This document shows, piece by piece, positions 1-11,865 of a stretch of DNA of 64,000 nucleotides (position 1 is its first letter; each line of letters begins with the position of its first letter). A program made the position numbers and the translations under genes. A model generated the notes under the pieces. It was not told the DNA's origin, did no database searches, and saw only the letters and a list, made by a program, of their open reading frames with translations. The DNA lies in NCBI GenBank assembly GCA_000467715.1, contig AJFK01000019.1, positions 52,374 through 116,373 of the forward strand, in the 5' to 3' direction. Source of the stretch: Hysterium pulicare CBS 123377 (Eukaryota > Ascomycota > Dothideomycetes > Hysteriales > Hysteriaceae).

Positions 1-1050
1 TAAGTCCAACTATCTCCTAACTCTTCCCCTCCGGCCTCTGCTAAAATTATAGCTCCTCAGCCTCTTTTCTGCCTCGATTTCGGAAACCACGACGTTCATG
101 CTGTATCGTTGCTCTTTGATAGCGCACCTGCATCATTCTTCCCTTGTGAATAGCATGCAGATGCCAATCGACATAGCCTCGCCCTCCACAAGGGGTGTCA
201 CAATTCGTCGTTTTCGGAGGTTGGGACCTCCCCCAACACCTTCTTTACCACCGGCCTACAAAGCCAATTCAGACTCTGGGAACAGCATCAAAGCAAGTAA
301 GTTGCCATCCTTAAGGTTAGTCGGAAAACAGTATAGGGAATGGGATCTTCCAGACTTGTACCCGCAAAGGAGTTCACAGTACAATGAATAATGACACTCT
401 ATGTGCTCGCCTTTGACAACGCCAAGCTAGACACTGGACCAATCCAACGCTCGGAGAGCCCACTTAACTTCCAGGTGATGATACTGACGCTCTTCGTAGT
501 ATTAGTGGTTCATCCTCATGGAATGAAGAAAGGTTTGGTAACGCTCAACTACGCGTAAGCGGTGATTACATTTAAAGCACTCATTCATGGTTGATTTCAC
601 AGTATATTGTAATGGTGTTTCTTTAATTTCTCTTCTAGTTCTTATTGGTTCTAATTCTCCAGCTCTGGTTCTTTAGTTCTAGTTTGCATGCTCTTGTCAC
701 TGTTGACAACAAAAGTCAAAATAAGTCGACCTCTGAGTCACTCCGCCGACTCAACGCGCATCTGGCGCAAGTTGAAAAGCGCTCGGTCGGTCTTCTCTTT
801 CAACACACTCCACAAATCTTCATCAACATACCACACTTCAACATCTAACATAACGAGCTTCACCACGTTGCCGACTCTTCATTGCAACTTCCCAATTTTA
901 TCCTCACTCACTCCTTCAAAACTCCAGGCTAGCCCCCTAGCTCACCAATTACCCAACAAGCCTTACCCTAAAATATCCTCCCCATTCATTTATGTATCCA
1001 ACCCATCATCGATAGAAATATTTTAACTCGAAAGCACAACCATCGAGCAC
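1..1050. other. left-edge stretch, no gene recognised
   Basis: Only short, overlapping open frames are present, and none resembles a known family. Positions 770-1020 are pyrimidine-rich, which would suit the 5' leader of the ORF starting at 1051. No RNA gene or repeat was seen. Confidence 0.5.
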
Positions 1051-1578
1051 ATGAGACTCCTCAACTCTGCAAAAAGTCTTCGCGAAAAACGAAACGCCTA
1101 CATGCGTCCAATGATCTCTCTTCCAGGCATAGTGGCGCTGGTTGTGGTAGGCACGGCCATGTACGTGGCTGCATTGGCCTCATTTTCTCATCCGAGTCGA
1201 GGACTACCAGCAACACACATCTCCAATTCACTCCGTAGCATTCCTTCCTCCGCTAGGGACGCCTCTGTCACTCCGACGACAACCCTACTTGACACTCTCA
1301 GCACATTCCAAACATCGACGCACTTTTCGCTAACTGGCCGCTGGAGATCCCCGAAACCACATTATGTGGCGCATAGTACTGAAATATATCGAGGACCTCA
1401 GGATCCTGAGTCATTTACGAAGCCACTGGAGAGCATGCCTACTGAGACCTCGAAGAGTGGAGGAGAGCTGTGGAGTGCAGATTCCTCTGGCGGAAAGATG
1501 AAGAAGGAGCGGGAGGGGTACGGTGGAATTCAGAGAGGGGAAGAACAGGACCACGTTCTATCGAAAAGTGGTCACTGA
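1051..1578 (+). CDS. hypothetical membrane-anchored protein (weak)
   Basis: This 175-codon frame starts at an ATG after a long pyrimidine-rich leader. The N-terminus is basic (residues 1-19) and is followed by one hydrophobic segment at about residues 22-45, the layout of a type II anchor. The rest is Ser/Thr/Pro-rich and ends in a Lys/Glu/Gly-rich tail. I recognise no family. The last third could be intron or read-through sequence, because other open frames continue to 1795. It may be the 5' exon of a longer gene reaching the possible remnant at 2167-2518, or it may not be a gene. Confidence 0.25.
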   Translation: MRLLNSAKSLREKRNAYMRPMISLPGIVALVVVGTAMYVAALASFSHPSRGLPATHISNSLRSIPSSARDASVTPTTTLLDTLSTFQTSTHFSLTGRWRSPKPHYVAHSTEIYRGPQDPESFTKPLESMPTETSKSGGELWSADSSGGKMKKEREGYGGIQRGEEQDHVLSKSGH

Positions 1579-3524
1579 GGCGATGTACTATGGGCGTCAC
1601 GATCGGGGTTTACTCTTTCGAGGTGTGGTGTTGAGCTGGATAGATGAAGCGAACAGACTCAAGGTGAACGGCACACAGACTATCGGCGGTCAGAGCAGGA
1701 GTGAGAATATTTGGAAAGGTAGTAAAGCGCGAACAAGCATTAAGATGCAAGGCGAATTTGCGTTTGCGGATCCTTGGATAAGAGGGTATGGATGAATCCG
1801 TGGAAGCGGAATCTGCAGTATTAGGTACAAATGGATACTTAGACGGTTCAAAATGGTATCCCACTGACCCTTCCTCTTTCTGAAAACTCGTACTCACGTT
1901 AGAACGTGGTTTGGAAATACTTCACTTGTGTATGAATGCGCGAAAGCAGAAGCTGGAAGATCGATAGCTTTTCTTTTTTTCTTAGATATCGTCATCGATA
2001 TTCAGGTGAATAAAATTGGGTAGGCAAAGTTGGACTGTGACTTTTTCGCTGGGACAAAGCAAATGAAACCCATATTGCAGATAATACGAGGCTTTTTCTC
2101 GCGTCGAGGCAAGCGTGGGTGGAAAAGAATGCTCATCTTCACTATTTAATACGATCTCGTCTTTCCAGGTTAGGGTCTCAATTCGCCGTCCTGATCGAGC
2201 GGGCCTGAACTGGCATCCTGTCAGCGCTTCCAACATCGGCGTCGACGTTGTGTATAACGGTGTAAGTTTCTTCGTCTATCGTCGTAGAGCTCTCATCATG
2301 CTGCGTCATTGTATCAGATTCTGACCTTTCCGGAAGGCGGATGGAGAGTATCCGAGCTTTTCGAACACGTCTGTCTCGAACTCCGAATAGTTTTTAATAG
2401 GATGACGGCTACTTCCATCGTCCCCAAGGCGGTGACAAGAAAAGAAACATGTGCGACAGCTTACACAAAGAGAATGTATGATAATGTCGAGTTCGTGGTT
2501 TTAACCGCACATTCATAGGCTAAGTTGGTGGGAATGGAAGACATTGGGAATGGCTGATCCATCCTTGCTTTTAGCTGCAGCTTCCGTTGTGCATCTTGCA
2601 GCTGCAGCAGAATATGCACAGTGAGTCATGAAGCCGCAATTCAGGCGCCTTGCCAAGCCGAGGATTCTAAACCATCCGGATCCGGTTGTTGCGGAAATTA
2701 GTCGTGAGCGCTTACTTGCAGCAGAAGGATTTGTGTCTGAAAAATGGTATACTTATCCTCAGTATGTACAGAGAGTATTCGGTTGCATGACCCCCAATGG
2801 GTCTCTTGCTGGTGGTGCCGACATTGTTAGTGAAACAGACAAACGCTCTTCTGTGTTACTGTCTGTCAGTCTCCTGGCTGAGAAATGTGCGCGCGTCCGA
2901 ACCCCATGCCGAATTGCGTCGTTACAGTTGTTCCGTTTCAGTGGGTAAAGGTACATTGACGTGCAGGAGAGGTAACAGACCACCGCAGCTGAAACAATGG
3001 GAATCGACGCCAAAGAATGTGCGACAGAATAGGCCGTAAACATCTGCTATATCGATCTGGTTGCTAATAGTGTTTTTATACATAGCCGTGAGACTGAAGG
3101 GAAAAGTATACATAGGAAATGTTAAACCCATGCTATCGTACACGTCGCAGAATGCGAAACCTGTGGATCCGCTGCGAAGAAAGAATCCCCAAAAAGTCGT
3201 AAGTTAGAGATAAGACATTAGACTCAAGTGCTCATCACATCTTAAGCGTGAGGGAAGAAAGAAAGGAAATGCATATTTGAACAGTACAAGAAGCTCCCAA
3301 GGAAAATTTTCAGTGAAAGTCGGCATCAAATCAAAACGAATGCATGAAAAAATTCGCAATATGACACTCATTAAGATGCATGCACGCGTAGGTTTTGCAG
3401 AGCATACCTCCATAAGGTCCACAATGGTATCATGGCAAAATTATCATCATGACTGCGTGACGAGTCGTCCAAACGCTTTCAAAACACAATATACCGCCGA
3501 TTTTTGTATCCAATAAGGAACGCC
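1579..3524. other. unresolved stretch with a possible gene remnant
   Basis: Most open frames here look random. One exception is at 2167-2400: a frame begins after an acceptor-like TTTCCAG and includes WHPVSASNIGVDVV. A GT-AG intron at about 2260-2318 would join it to a frame containing FPEGGWRVSELFEHVCLELR. The joined composition looks protein-like, but there is no start codon and no family I can name. The rest, including 2520-3520, holds nothing I can support. Confidence 0.3.
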
Positions 3525-4642
3525 TTATATGCCGACTGTATCTTTGAACGAGTGAGGGGTGTTTGTTCGGGGTTGCGGTTCTTCGACTCCTTCCATCCGT
3601 ACGTCTCTGTCTCTGGGTTCGGTTGCGGAATGCGGGGCTGCTGATATGGGTGTAAAAGAGGAATATGCTTGACTGCGACTTATGTCTCCTGTTGCTGATC
3701 CAAATATTGAAGGCGATTCTGTTTCGCTAGTACCTTCTCCTGATTGCGGTTTCTCCAATTCAAGCGGCGTAGGTTTTGCACGTTTTTTCTTGCCTGAACT
3801 CGATTCTGTCCCTCCTACCGCCTGAGAAGTTTGCGGTGTAGCTATGCCCATAGGAGCCACTGGAGCTGGGCCGGGTGTCGTGCTGCCAGGGGCCGGAGTA
3901 TCTCCAGTCGTTGCCTCAATCGATGTAACAGAAGGTCTTTGCTTTCTTGGTGGTGGGTAGACTTCTCCACGCGCGGCAGCGGCATGCGCTCTAGCTTGTG
4001 CTTCTACTTTTGTAGGCCGTCCTCGTTTCTTCTTGTTCGCTGGTTCTCCAATCGGTGACATTGCATACGTAGGTCCGCTCACGAAGTCCCCGGGGTATGA
4101 GTGAGGGGGGCGAGGTTGGAGAAGGCGGCCAATTGGCGTCGACGTTTCTGGTTGAAGCGGGCGCTTCTTTGGGACCTCAGGCCCTGGGTAAATGATGGGA
4201 GCAGGTAATTGAGGCCGTTGCCTATAGTCTGCTGCCGGGTAAGTCGCTGAGAGTTGGTTGTAGGCCATTTGACAGGAGCGGAGGGAGCGCCCTGCGGTAG
4301 CGAGTTAGCTGTCCTGGCCTTGAAGTAGAGCATTCGACCGATGAGCTCTCCAAATTCTTGCCCAATATCGAGGCTGGATAGACTCGCTCATGGTGGCATG
4401 ACCTGGCCATCGGCGGGAGTACGTACCTGGAGGCAGAGCAATATCGTCCCATTTGGGTTGGATCTGGGAGTCTCTAATGATTCCGAACAAGACGTTTGAG
4501 GGAACGGGTGCCGCCTTAATTATTTCAGCCAGAAGATAAAGCTACGCAGGGGATGTGATTAGTCGAAGGCAATGCTTGCTATTGGTGAGCTGATTGTGGC
4601 ACCTACCATCTCATACTCCTTAAATTGTGCCTCCTGCTCCAT
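3525..4642 (-). CDS. AT-hook protein, probable DNA-binding regulator
   Basis: Three exons give 296 aa: 4642-4607, 4514-4427 and 4291-3525. Both introns are GT-AG (92 and 135 nt), and the joined frame is continuous. Exon 2 and the start of exon 3 encode a compact N-terminal block (SNVLFGIIRDSQIQPKWDDI, then LPPGRSL) that I recall as conserved in proteins of filamentous fungi. It looks like a small helical domain. The middle carries an AT-hook-like core, KKKRGRPTK, at about residue 130, which would contact the minor groove of AT-rich DNA. The C-terminal half is Pro/Ser/Thr-rich and probably disordered. It most likely acts in the nucleus on transcription, but the target is unknown. The start was chosen because the first short exon splices in phase to the conserved block. 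Confidence 0.7.
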
Positions 4643-7600
4643 TGTGAGTCTTGCAAGAGCAGGGAGGGAAGACTTCAAGGAAAGTAGTCGCGCTGATTCG
4701 AAGGGGAATGCAGCCAGACAAATTGAGCAACGAGCGATGACAAGGCCGTAAAGTAAGTGCAGATGCGCGCGCGCGAAGAGCCCACCACCTCCGCGCGGGA
4801 TTGAAGGGTTCAAGGAAGGAGACAAACGAAACGAACGAGAGTCGGGAAACGAAGAAAGAACAAGAGAAAGAAGAGCGCAGCATCAAGAGGACCTGTGGCG
4901 GGTCATGCCAGCAGGCAGAGAAGTCAAAAGTGACTTGCCATATGAGGCTGGAAGGACAGTTGTAGGAGAAATTACGGGGAGTCGCGCAAAGTGTAGGGGA
5001 CTTCTTCGCGTCCGCTTTCTAGGGTTAACTATGTTTTGCTGCGTTTTGCATCTGCATTAGCTTTGATAAACATCTCGACTCACCACCGCGCGCAATCAAT
5101 TGGCCGCCGACTCTGCCTGCAGTCAGTGCAGCTCTCCTGCATATGAGGCTTGGGCTGTGCAAGGCCCTCCAGCGTCTCTTGCGGGCTCGTCGTCGTCGCG
5201 GGCATTTTTGAGGCTCGAGAGATGGCGCAACGCGCCAGGGACCCCCCCACTAAAAACGGTTCGTACGCAGTCTCACAGGGAGCTGCCTGATACATCTGGT
5301 TCCCGGTCACGGCCGTCTTGTTTCGTGTCTGTGCTGCCGTTGCTGTCTGAGCTTGGGAGTCTTGCATCGCTCCCTCATCGTGAGCTCTCCCCCCGCCAGT
5401 GACGCCAGCAATCTGGGCAGCTCCCACGACGGAGCAGCGGAAGTCGATCGGGGTGCCATCGTCAAGCCCCTGGTCAGCCGGATTCGGGATTCCGCGTCGT
5501 AACGGCGGGTTCAACAGCAGACTCTGCCCATCTGCACCAGACTCGAGACGTTGTCTCTGCTTGTCTTTATACCTTCACAGCCGGCCTTCGTCTCATAGTA
5601 GCTTCGACAACGGCAAATCACTGCGAGCCCGTGGTCATGCAACGCCACGTAGCACCAATGGTCCACACTCTCTGGTGAAAATATGAGTCTATAAATCCCC
5701 AGTCTAGATAATCTTTCCTATGTTAACACGAACCATCATCGACATCGACCCGCTTTGCGACACCCGCGGCATAATACTCGACAATAGTATTGCCATCTCG
5801 GAACGAATGCACGAGCTGGGCGCATGTTGCTGATCCCTGAGCTTTACCCATGCAGCAGAATCATGTTACAGATTGACAGCTTACTGGCTAAATGTGTAGA
5901 TACTTCACTATCTCATATGCAGGAACAGTCTCAGCTTTAAACTTTTCCTGCAATTACTATCCACGCCGTGGAGAGCCGACCATTCATTCCTTGATGAATT
6001 GATCGGCGAATTCACCTCAGCCAGGAAATCTAAGCGCCACTACTATCTTTATCTTGAAGCCTAGTTGATGTTCTCATCTATTTCCCCTTGCAACTACATA
6101 GGCGAATGCACCTCGTTTGGACCAGACTTCGTTGGAAGCGGACAGTTTCCAGGTGCGTGTAAGTTGCTTGTAAATCTATAACAGGGACGTGCAGGTAACA
6201 AGAGAGTATATTTGTAAGTCCTGTGGCTTCAACCTGGAATATTACGAAAGTGGTAATTTGTAGCTCTAGTGTGTCTGGCCCTATCACCGGAGCTGAGAGA
6301 GGTCTACGTGGATCATTTGGGCTCAGCGAAGGCCACAAAAGCCAGTTGCCCTAGTCAAGCAAACCCAGAAAGTGCTTAGGTATATAAAGCCTGTGCACGT
6401 CTTATTCCGAAAAGGTTTACGTTTACAAGCAATGTATGCACACCCCAGTTTCCCAACACCATGGCAGTGTCAGCTTTCATCTATTACCCGCCGAATTCGT
6501 TGCTGGAGTTGGGCTATCTCAGCAGTTTTTGTCGAGATGCATAACCTTAGGAACAATGCATTATATGAGCAGATGCTCTACTGAACTACGCACAGCTTGA
6601 CAGTCCCCTGGGTCAATCCTGTTCCTAGAACCTGGCGAATGGTCCCTCTACAAAGAGCAGCAGGCTACCCCATGAGCCAATGATTCATATGAACTGGCTG
6701 GTTATTATGCCGAGCCGTAAGGAGCACGGCAAGCATTGATTTAGAGACCTGGGGTACGAATACCCTTGTCTTATACCGCGTAAAGGAGTAGGAATCCCCT
6801 TGGTTACGTCTTTGAACTTGGGCTTGAGAAATAGACAATGATTGTCGTATCGGACTAAAAGGCTCATATTGACCACCTTTTAGGGCGAAAGACATGGGCC
6901 ATAGTGAGTGGCATCGTGTATGACATCCTTGAGGAGAGACTGTTGGTCTAAAAGCAAAGGTTATTGTACCTTACAGAAGACTTCGTTCGAAGCTGGTCTG
7001 AATGAGCGATAGTAACTAAAATCTGACACCACAGTTCATATTATTCACCGCAGAGATTTCCTTCGGGAAGCAACGGTGACTCCGCCGGACCCTGCAAAGC
7101 TCAGTTTTCGCAAATCGCAAAAGGCTATTCATTCCAGGCAAAAGTATATACTCGCTTCATTCGTCGACGGCGACCTCGTCCTCCAGGTTAAGGTTCTCCT
7201 TTGCTTTTGATGCTGGTAACGCGCAATTATTTTGCGAACGTAAAAAAGAACTCATGTATTCCTAAGTCCCACCTCTATAAGAACGGAAACAGTAGATATC
7301 GTTCTTACGATTGGTTTGTGTGGCTTCCAAGCCACCTTCTTCGGCATTCGGCATGATGATTGCCTTCAGAAATTTCCCCTTCACATCATGAAACCACTTG
7401 TAAATACACAAAGGAAACTCTTTTTCAAAGATTGACAGTATCGTCAGTGAATGTTTGATGGGCGCATGTGTGGCTCTGACCGTTGAAGGATATTCCAAGC
7501 TGGTTCTTGAAATAGTTCGTTAGCTGGGCGTGGGCGTGGGCGTGGTCGGAAAGTCGGAGCAGTGCTCTCTAGCCGAGATGGTTTGGCAAGAGCCGCATCT

Positions 7601-8188
7601 CATCTTCAAACACCTGGATTGTGTTGTATCTACTTCGCACGGATCGAGTGCGCAGGGCCCCGAACTTTGCCAATCACCTCAATCGCTCGCAGGTGGTCGT
7701 CGAATGCCCGATCTTGCATAGAGCAACTCCCTCTTAGCCCGCACCTGGGCAACCTGCAATCCGACCGCCATCCCTTCACCCTTGACGATTTCCTATGTCG
7801 AATGCAACGTTTCCTACCTTTCCTATAATTCCTCGTATACGCACCATTTTCTCACCTCTGCTCTAGCAGATGCGACCCCACTACCTATAGCGCAGTTACT
7901 AGAACGGTCGGACACTCCTTTGCGACAGCCCAAAATTTGCCTCTCACTGCTCGTTGAAGTCCCAACTCTCCTACCGCTATTCCCATCAACGCCAAGCTAG
8001 TCACAGGCTTAAGATATCAAAAGCATTAAAGCTGCAGATTCATTCAGTACTGTAGGCGTGCCATGGTGGTTACGACTGGCGATATAGTCGCAATCGGAAT
8101 CGCTTAGCGTGCCTCTATTCTTCAACACCTCCTCTCTTCCACCGTCCAATCCTCCTCACAACCCTGTAGGCGAGGAATCTCAACCACA
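4643..8188. other. 3.5-kb stretch without a recognised gene
   Basis: The left end is the promoter and leader of the AT-hook gene; the last few hundred bases are the leader of SET2. Between them the open frames are short, many lack an ATG, and none shows domain-like composition. Positions 5080-5686 are GC-richer with overlapping frames on both strands but no splice-consistent gene. A hexamer repeat lies at 7526-7545. A non-coding transcript cannot be excluded. Confidence 0.45.
7526..7545 (+). repeat. short tandem GGGCGT repeat
   Basis: The 6-bp unit GGGCGT is repeated just over three times in a row, about 645 bp upstream of the SET2 start. GC-rich boxes of this kind can bind C2H2 zinc-finger regulators, but that role is only a possibility here. 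Confidence 0.7.
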
Positions 8189-11100
8189 ATGTCCGATAGC
8201 GAACCCGACAGGAAATCGGCTGAGCTTGAGCCTGAGCTCCGCGATATGAAGATTGAGGAAGGATCCTCTCAGGAGAGAGAAGGTGCGGAGACAATACAAG
8301 TGAAGCTGGAAGACGGTCAAGATCATCCACCAACGCCAAACGGAATCACCGTATCTACAAAGATAAAAACTTCAAGATCAGCAACACAGTCTCCAATCAA
8401 ACAACCGAGTCCCAAGTTGTCCCCTTCAGAGATGTCGGAGCGCGAGGAGATTATCGGAGGAGACATCACCCTCAAGATGGAGCCAGGCAAAGCACCCAAG
8501 CTTTCCCGTACCGCATCGCAGAAAATTGTGTCCAAACCGGCGCAATTGTTCTCAGATCTGCCCGATGCGACAGACGAAGCTACTCGCACTTTTCAAGTTA
8601 TCCCTGAAAGCTTATACGCCGCAAAGAATATGGGTAGCACTGAGCATGCCCTTGAGTGCGACTGCGCTGAGGAGTGGGGTAGGTCTTCGACCATATTCAT
8701 CTTTGCCATCGAAATTTGATCTAGATGCTGACTTGACCCGTAGATTCAGCTACAAAAACTAATCATGCCTGTGGTGACGATTCTGACTGCATTAACCGTG
8801 CGACGAAAATGGAGTGCGCGGGAGATTGCGGTTGCGGAGTAGCATGCCAAAACCAGCGTTTCCAGCGCAAACAGTGGGCCAATGTCACAGTCATCAAGAC
8901 CGAAAAGAAAGGGTACGGTCTTCGAGCAAATGCAGATTTAAAATCGCACGATTTTATTTTTGAGTATATCGGCGAGGTCATCAACGAGACGGCGTTCAGG
9001 CGGCGCATGGTCCAGTATGATGAGGAAGGCATCAAACACTTCTACTTCATGTCCCTCAGCAAAGGCGAATTCGTCGATGCGACAAAGAAGGGTAACCTTG
9101 GACGCTTCTGCAACCATTCCTGCAATCCTAACTGCTATGTGGACAAGTGGGTGGTGGGTGAAAAACTCCGCATGGGCATATTTGCCGAACGGAACATCAA
9201 AGCGGGCGAGGAGCTGGTCTTCAACTACAATGTTGATCGATATGGCGCGGATCCACAGCCATGTTATTGCGGAGAGCCAAACTGCACTGGCTTCATCGGA
9301 GGAAAGACTCAGACTGAGCGAGCAACAAAATTATCCCATACAACTATCGAGGCTCTCGGTATCGACGATGGGGATGGCTGGGACTTGGCAGTCGCAAAGA
9401 AACCTCGGAAGAAGAAGGTCAGCGAAGACGACGAGGAATATGTCAACGATATTCAGCCCAAATCATTGGAAGAGAGTGGTGTCACCAAAGTCATGGCTGC
9501 CCTCATGCAATGCAAAGAAAAATGGATTGCCGTTAAACTCCTCAGCCGAATACAACGCAGCGACGACGAAAAGGTCGGCCATCGTGTTATTCGCATGCAC
9601 GGCTATACCATTCTCAAGACGATGCTTGCGTCCTTTTTGGACGATTTTAACGTCGTCTTGCAAGTTCTCGATATCTTGGACAAGCTACCCCGTATCACTC
9701 GCAACAAGATTCAAGACTCTAAGATTGAAGAGACAATAGAGAAGCTGAAAGGCTGTGGAGATGAACGTGTTGAGACGCAAGCCATCAAACTCCTGGACGC
9801 TTGGAGTAAACTTGAAATCGGGTACCGGATTCCGCGTATCAAGAGAGACCCAAACGTCGCAACCCCTGTTCGAATGGAACGGTTCGAGCGACGAGAGAAG
9901 ATTCGGGAGAAATCTAAATCGCGGTCACGATCTCCATCGGTCGATGCTCCAAAAGGCCCATCTGCACCGTCAGGCCCACGCTCTTCGTTGCCGCAGCGGA
10001 ATGCCAATTTCTACAACGCTCCGCGTCCTCCATCTCGCCGCCCTCCTCCTTTCAACGCACTTCCTCCTGGTTGGTTCCAAGCGACATCTGAAAACGGTGC
10101 AACTTATTACTACAGTTCCAATGGGGTGACTCAGTGGCAGAGACCCACAATCCCAGCTGCCCAGCCACCGCCACCCCCTCCCAAAGAAAAGACCAATCAG
10201 CAAAAGCTCCAAGACATCATTCTTAGTATAACGCAAAATGCAACGCCTAGAAATGAGACATCAGCATCGGCTACCCCTCAGCCTTCGACCGACAAGCCCA
10301 AGAAGGAGAAGAAGGGAGGAGATGAGAAGTGGAGGAAGTTGCCGGAAGACAAGAAGATGAAGATATATGAGAATACTGTAAGCTTCGCTCAACTTCACGG
10401 CATTGTGCTTGTTCTAATTTCCCACAGCTATTCCCTCATATAAAGACGGTAACAGATCACTACCGGAAAAAACTGGACAAGGAAGACGTAAAGAGATTAG
10501 CGAAAGAGGTAAAACGATTCCCCCCGAGCTACCGCACTTGACTAACTCTTCATTATCAGGTTGCTAAGAAGCTTGTCAGAGGAGATTTCAAATCGGGTCG
10601 TGTCCAAGATCCCACTGCGAAAATATCTTCCAAACACGAGAAATCAATAAAGAAGTTCGTCAAGGAGTTCATGGACAAGGCAGTGGCGAAGAAGGCAGCG
10701 CGGGACAAGGAGAAGGCCGCGAGAGCTGAGAGGAAGGCAAAGGAAAGAGCTGCAACGGGTGGTACACCGGCACTGAGAGACGAGGCTTCGGTGGAAACGC
10801 CCAGGGCAGACATCAAAGAAGAGTCAGATGATGAAATGTTGGGCTTGTCGGACGATGAAGAAGATGCGTCACCGGCCGACTCATCAACGACGGACTTGAA
10901 GCGGAAGAGGGACGTGGAAACACCTTCACAGGTTGATGATGATCATGCGTCGCCAAAGAAGTCCAGAACGGATACGCCGCCCGCTCCCCCGCCTCCGCCA
11001 CCTCCTCCAGCAGAAGATATGCCTATCGATATGGAAGATGAGAGCTTCACCCCGATTGATGATGTCGCCGACTCATTTCATTCTGAAGCGCTAGACGCTG

Positions 11101-11252
11101 TCAATGGCCAACCGACTCACAGTAAGGGTCTTAATGGCCATCCTAGTCCGATGCAACTTGCGACGCCTCCAACAACGACAAACGGGTCATGTGAGCATGA
11201 GAGTAACGGAATTGAGTCCGGAAGACGTCCTGAGCTGATAGTGACCGAGTGA
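8189..11252 (+). CDS. set2: histone H3 lysine-36 methyltransferase Set2
   Basis: Four exons give 965 aa: 8189-8678, 8744-10377, 10428-10508 and 10560-11252, with three GT-AG introns of 50-65 nt. The enzyme transfers methyl groups from S-adenosylmethionine to H3K36 during RNA polymerase II elongation. Domains in order: a Cys-rich AWS segment starting at ECDCAEEW (about residue 157); a SET domain (about 206-330) with [13 protein letters not shown] and the downstream FNYN core; a post-SET motif [10 protein letters not shown]; a middle helical region; a WW domain at about 603-633 (LPPGWF ... TQWQRP); and a Lys-rich SRI-type region in exons 3-4 that would bind the phosphorylated Pol II tail. The first intron splits the AWS domain, so an unspliced reading loses Cys residues needed for zinc. 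The acidic, Pro-rich tail is probably disordered. The order AWS-SET-postSET-WW-SRI is typical of fungal Set2. Confidence 0.95.
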
Positions 11253-11865
11253 TCAGTTGCTCATGGGGCTTTCGAGAACGTCGTCATTCATTGGGTGGGT
11301 TTTCTTCCATTTTTTCTCCTTCTCCCTGTTCAAGCAGTCGGCAATCTTGCCGCTTAAAGCATTTTTATTATGGGCGCTCAAAGCATTGGATCCTTGCCGG
11401 GCGTTGTTGGCGCGTTACGGCTATCTAGGTGAATACATATAGGGCTGGACCGGGAAGTTTCATTCATATGATGCATTTTAAGGATCTGGTAGTGGTTAGG
11501 AGGTGCTGCGCTGGAAGGTGATGGGTCGGACTTGTATCATAATCTGCGCGGCGGCAGCATGTTGGGGGCGGGCATAGCTATTATCTGAATGAGCATTCGA
11601 GCAACCATATTTGTGGTGAATTGGCAAGACGCACAAGTCCGAAGAGCTACCGGCCTGGTTTCGCGTGGACGAGCTTGATCAAGGCTAGCAGGTTAGCATC
11701 GGCTCAATTCTGCGGGCCATCCCTGCGTCCGTGTCGTGATATTTGACTGGTGGCTAAGTCATTATCGATAAACATCGTCACTTGTTGCTTTAAAGCCCCG
11801 GAATCCCCTCATCCTCCCCAGCCGCTGACTCAACCGTCTTTCACGCCCTCCGAACAAAAACCACC
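11253..11865. other. SET2-GABA transaminase intergenic region
   Basis: About 0.6 kb holding the 3' end of SET2 and the promoter of the downstream gene. The last 100 bp are C-rich, as in a fungal leader. No gene or repeat is evident. Confidence 0.6.

Noticed and set aside
5080-5514. 144-codon minus-strand frame in the 4.6-8.2 kb interval
   Set aside because: It overlaps equally long frames on the plus strand, has random-looking composition, and lacks motif or splice support.
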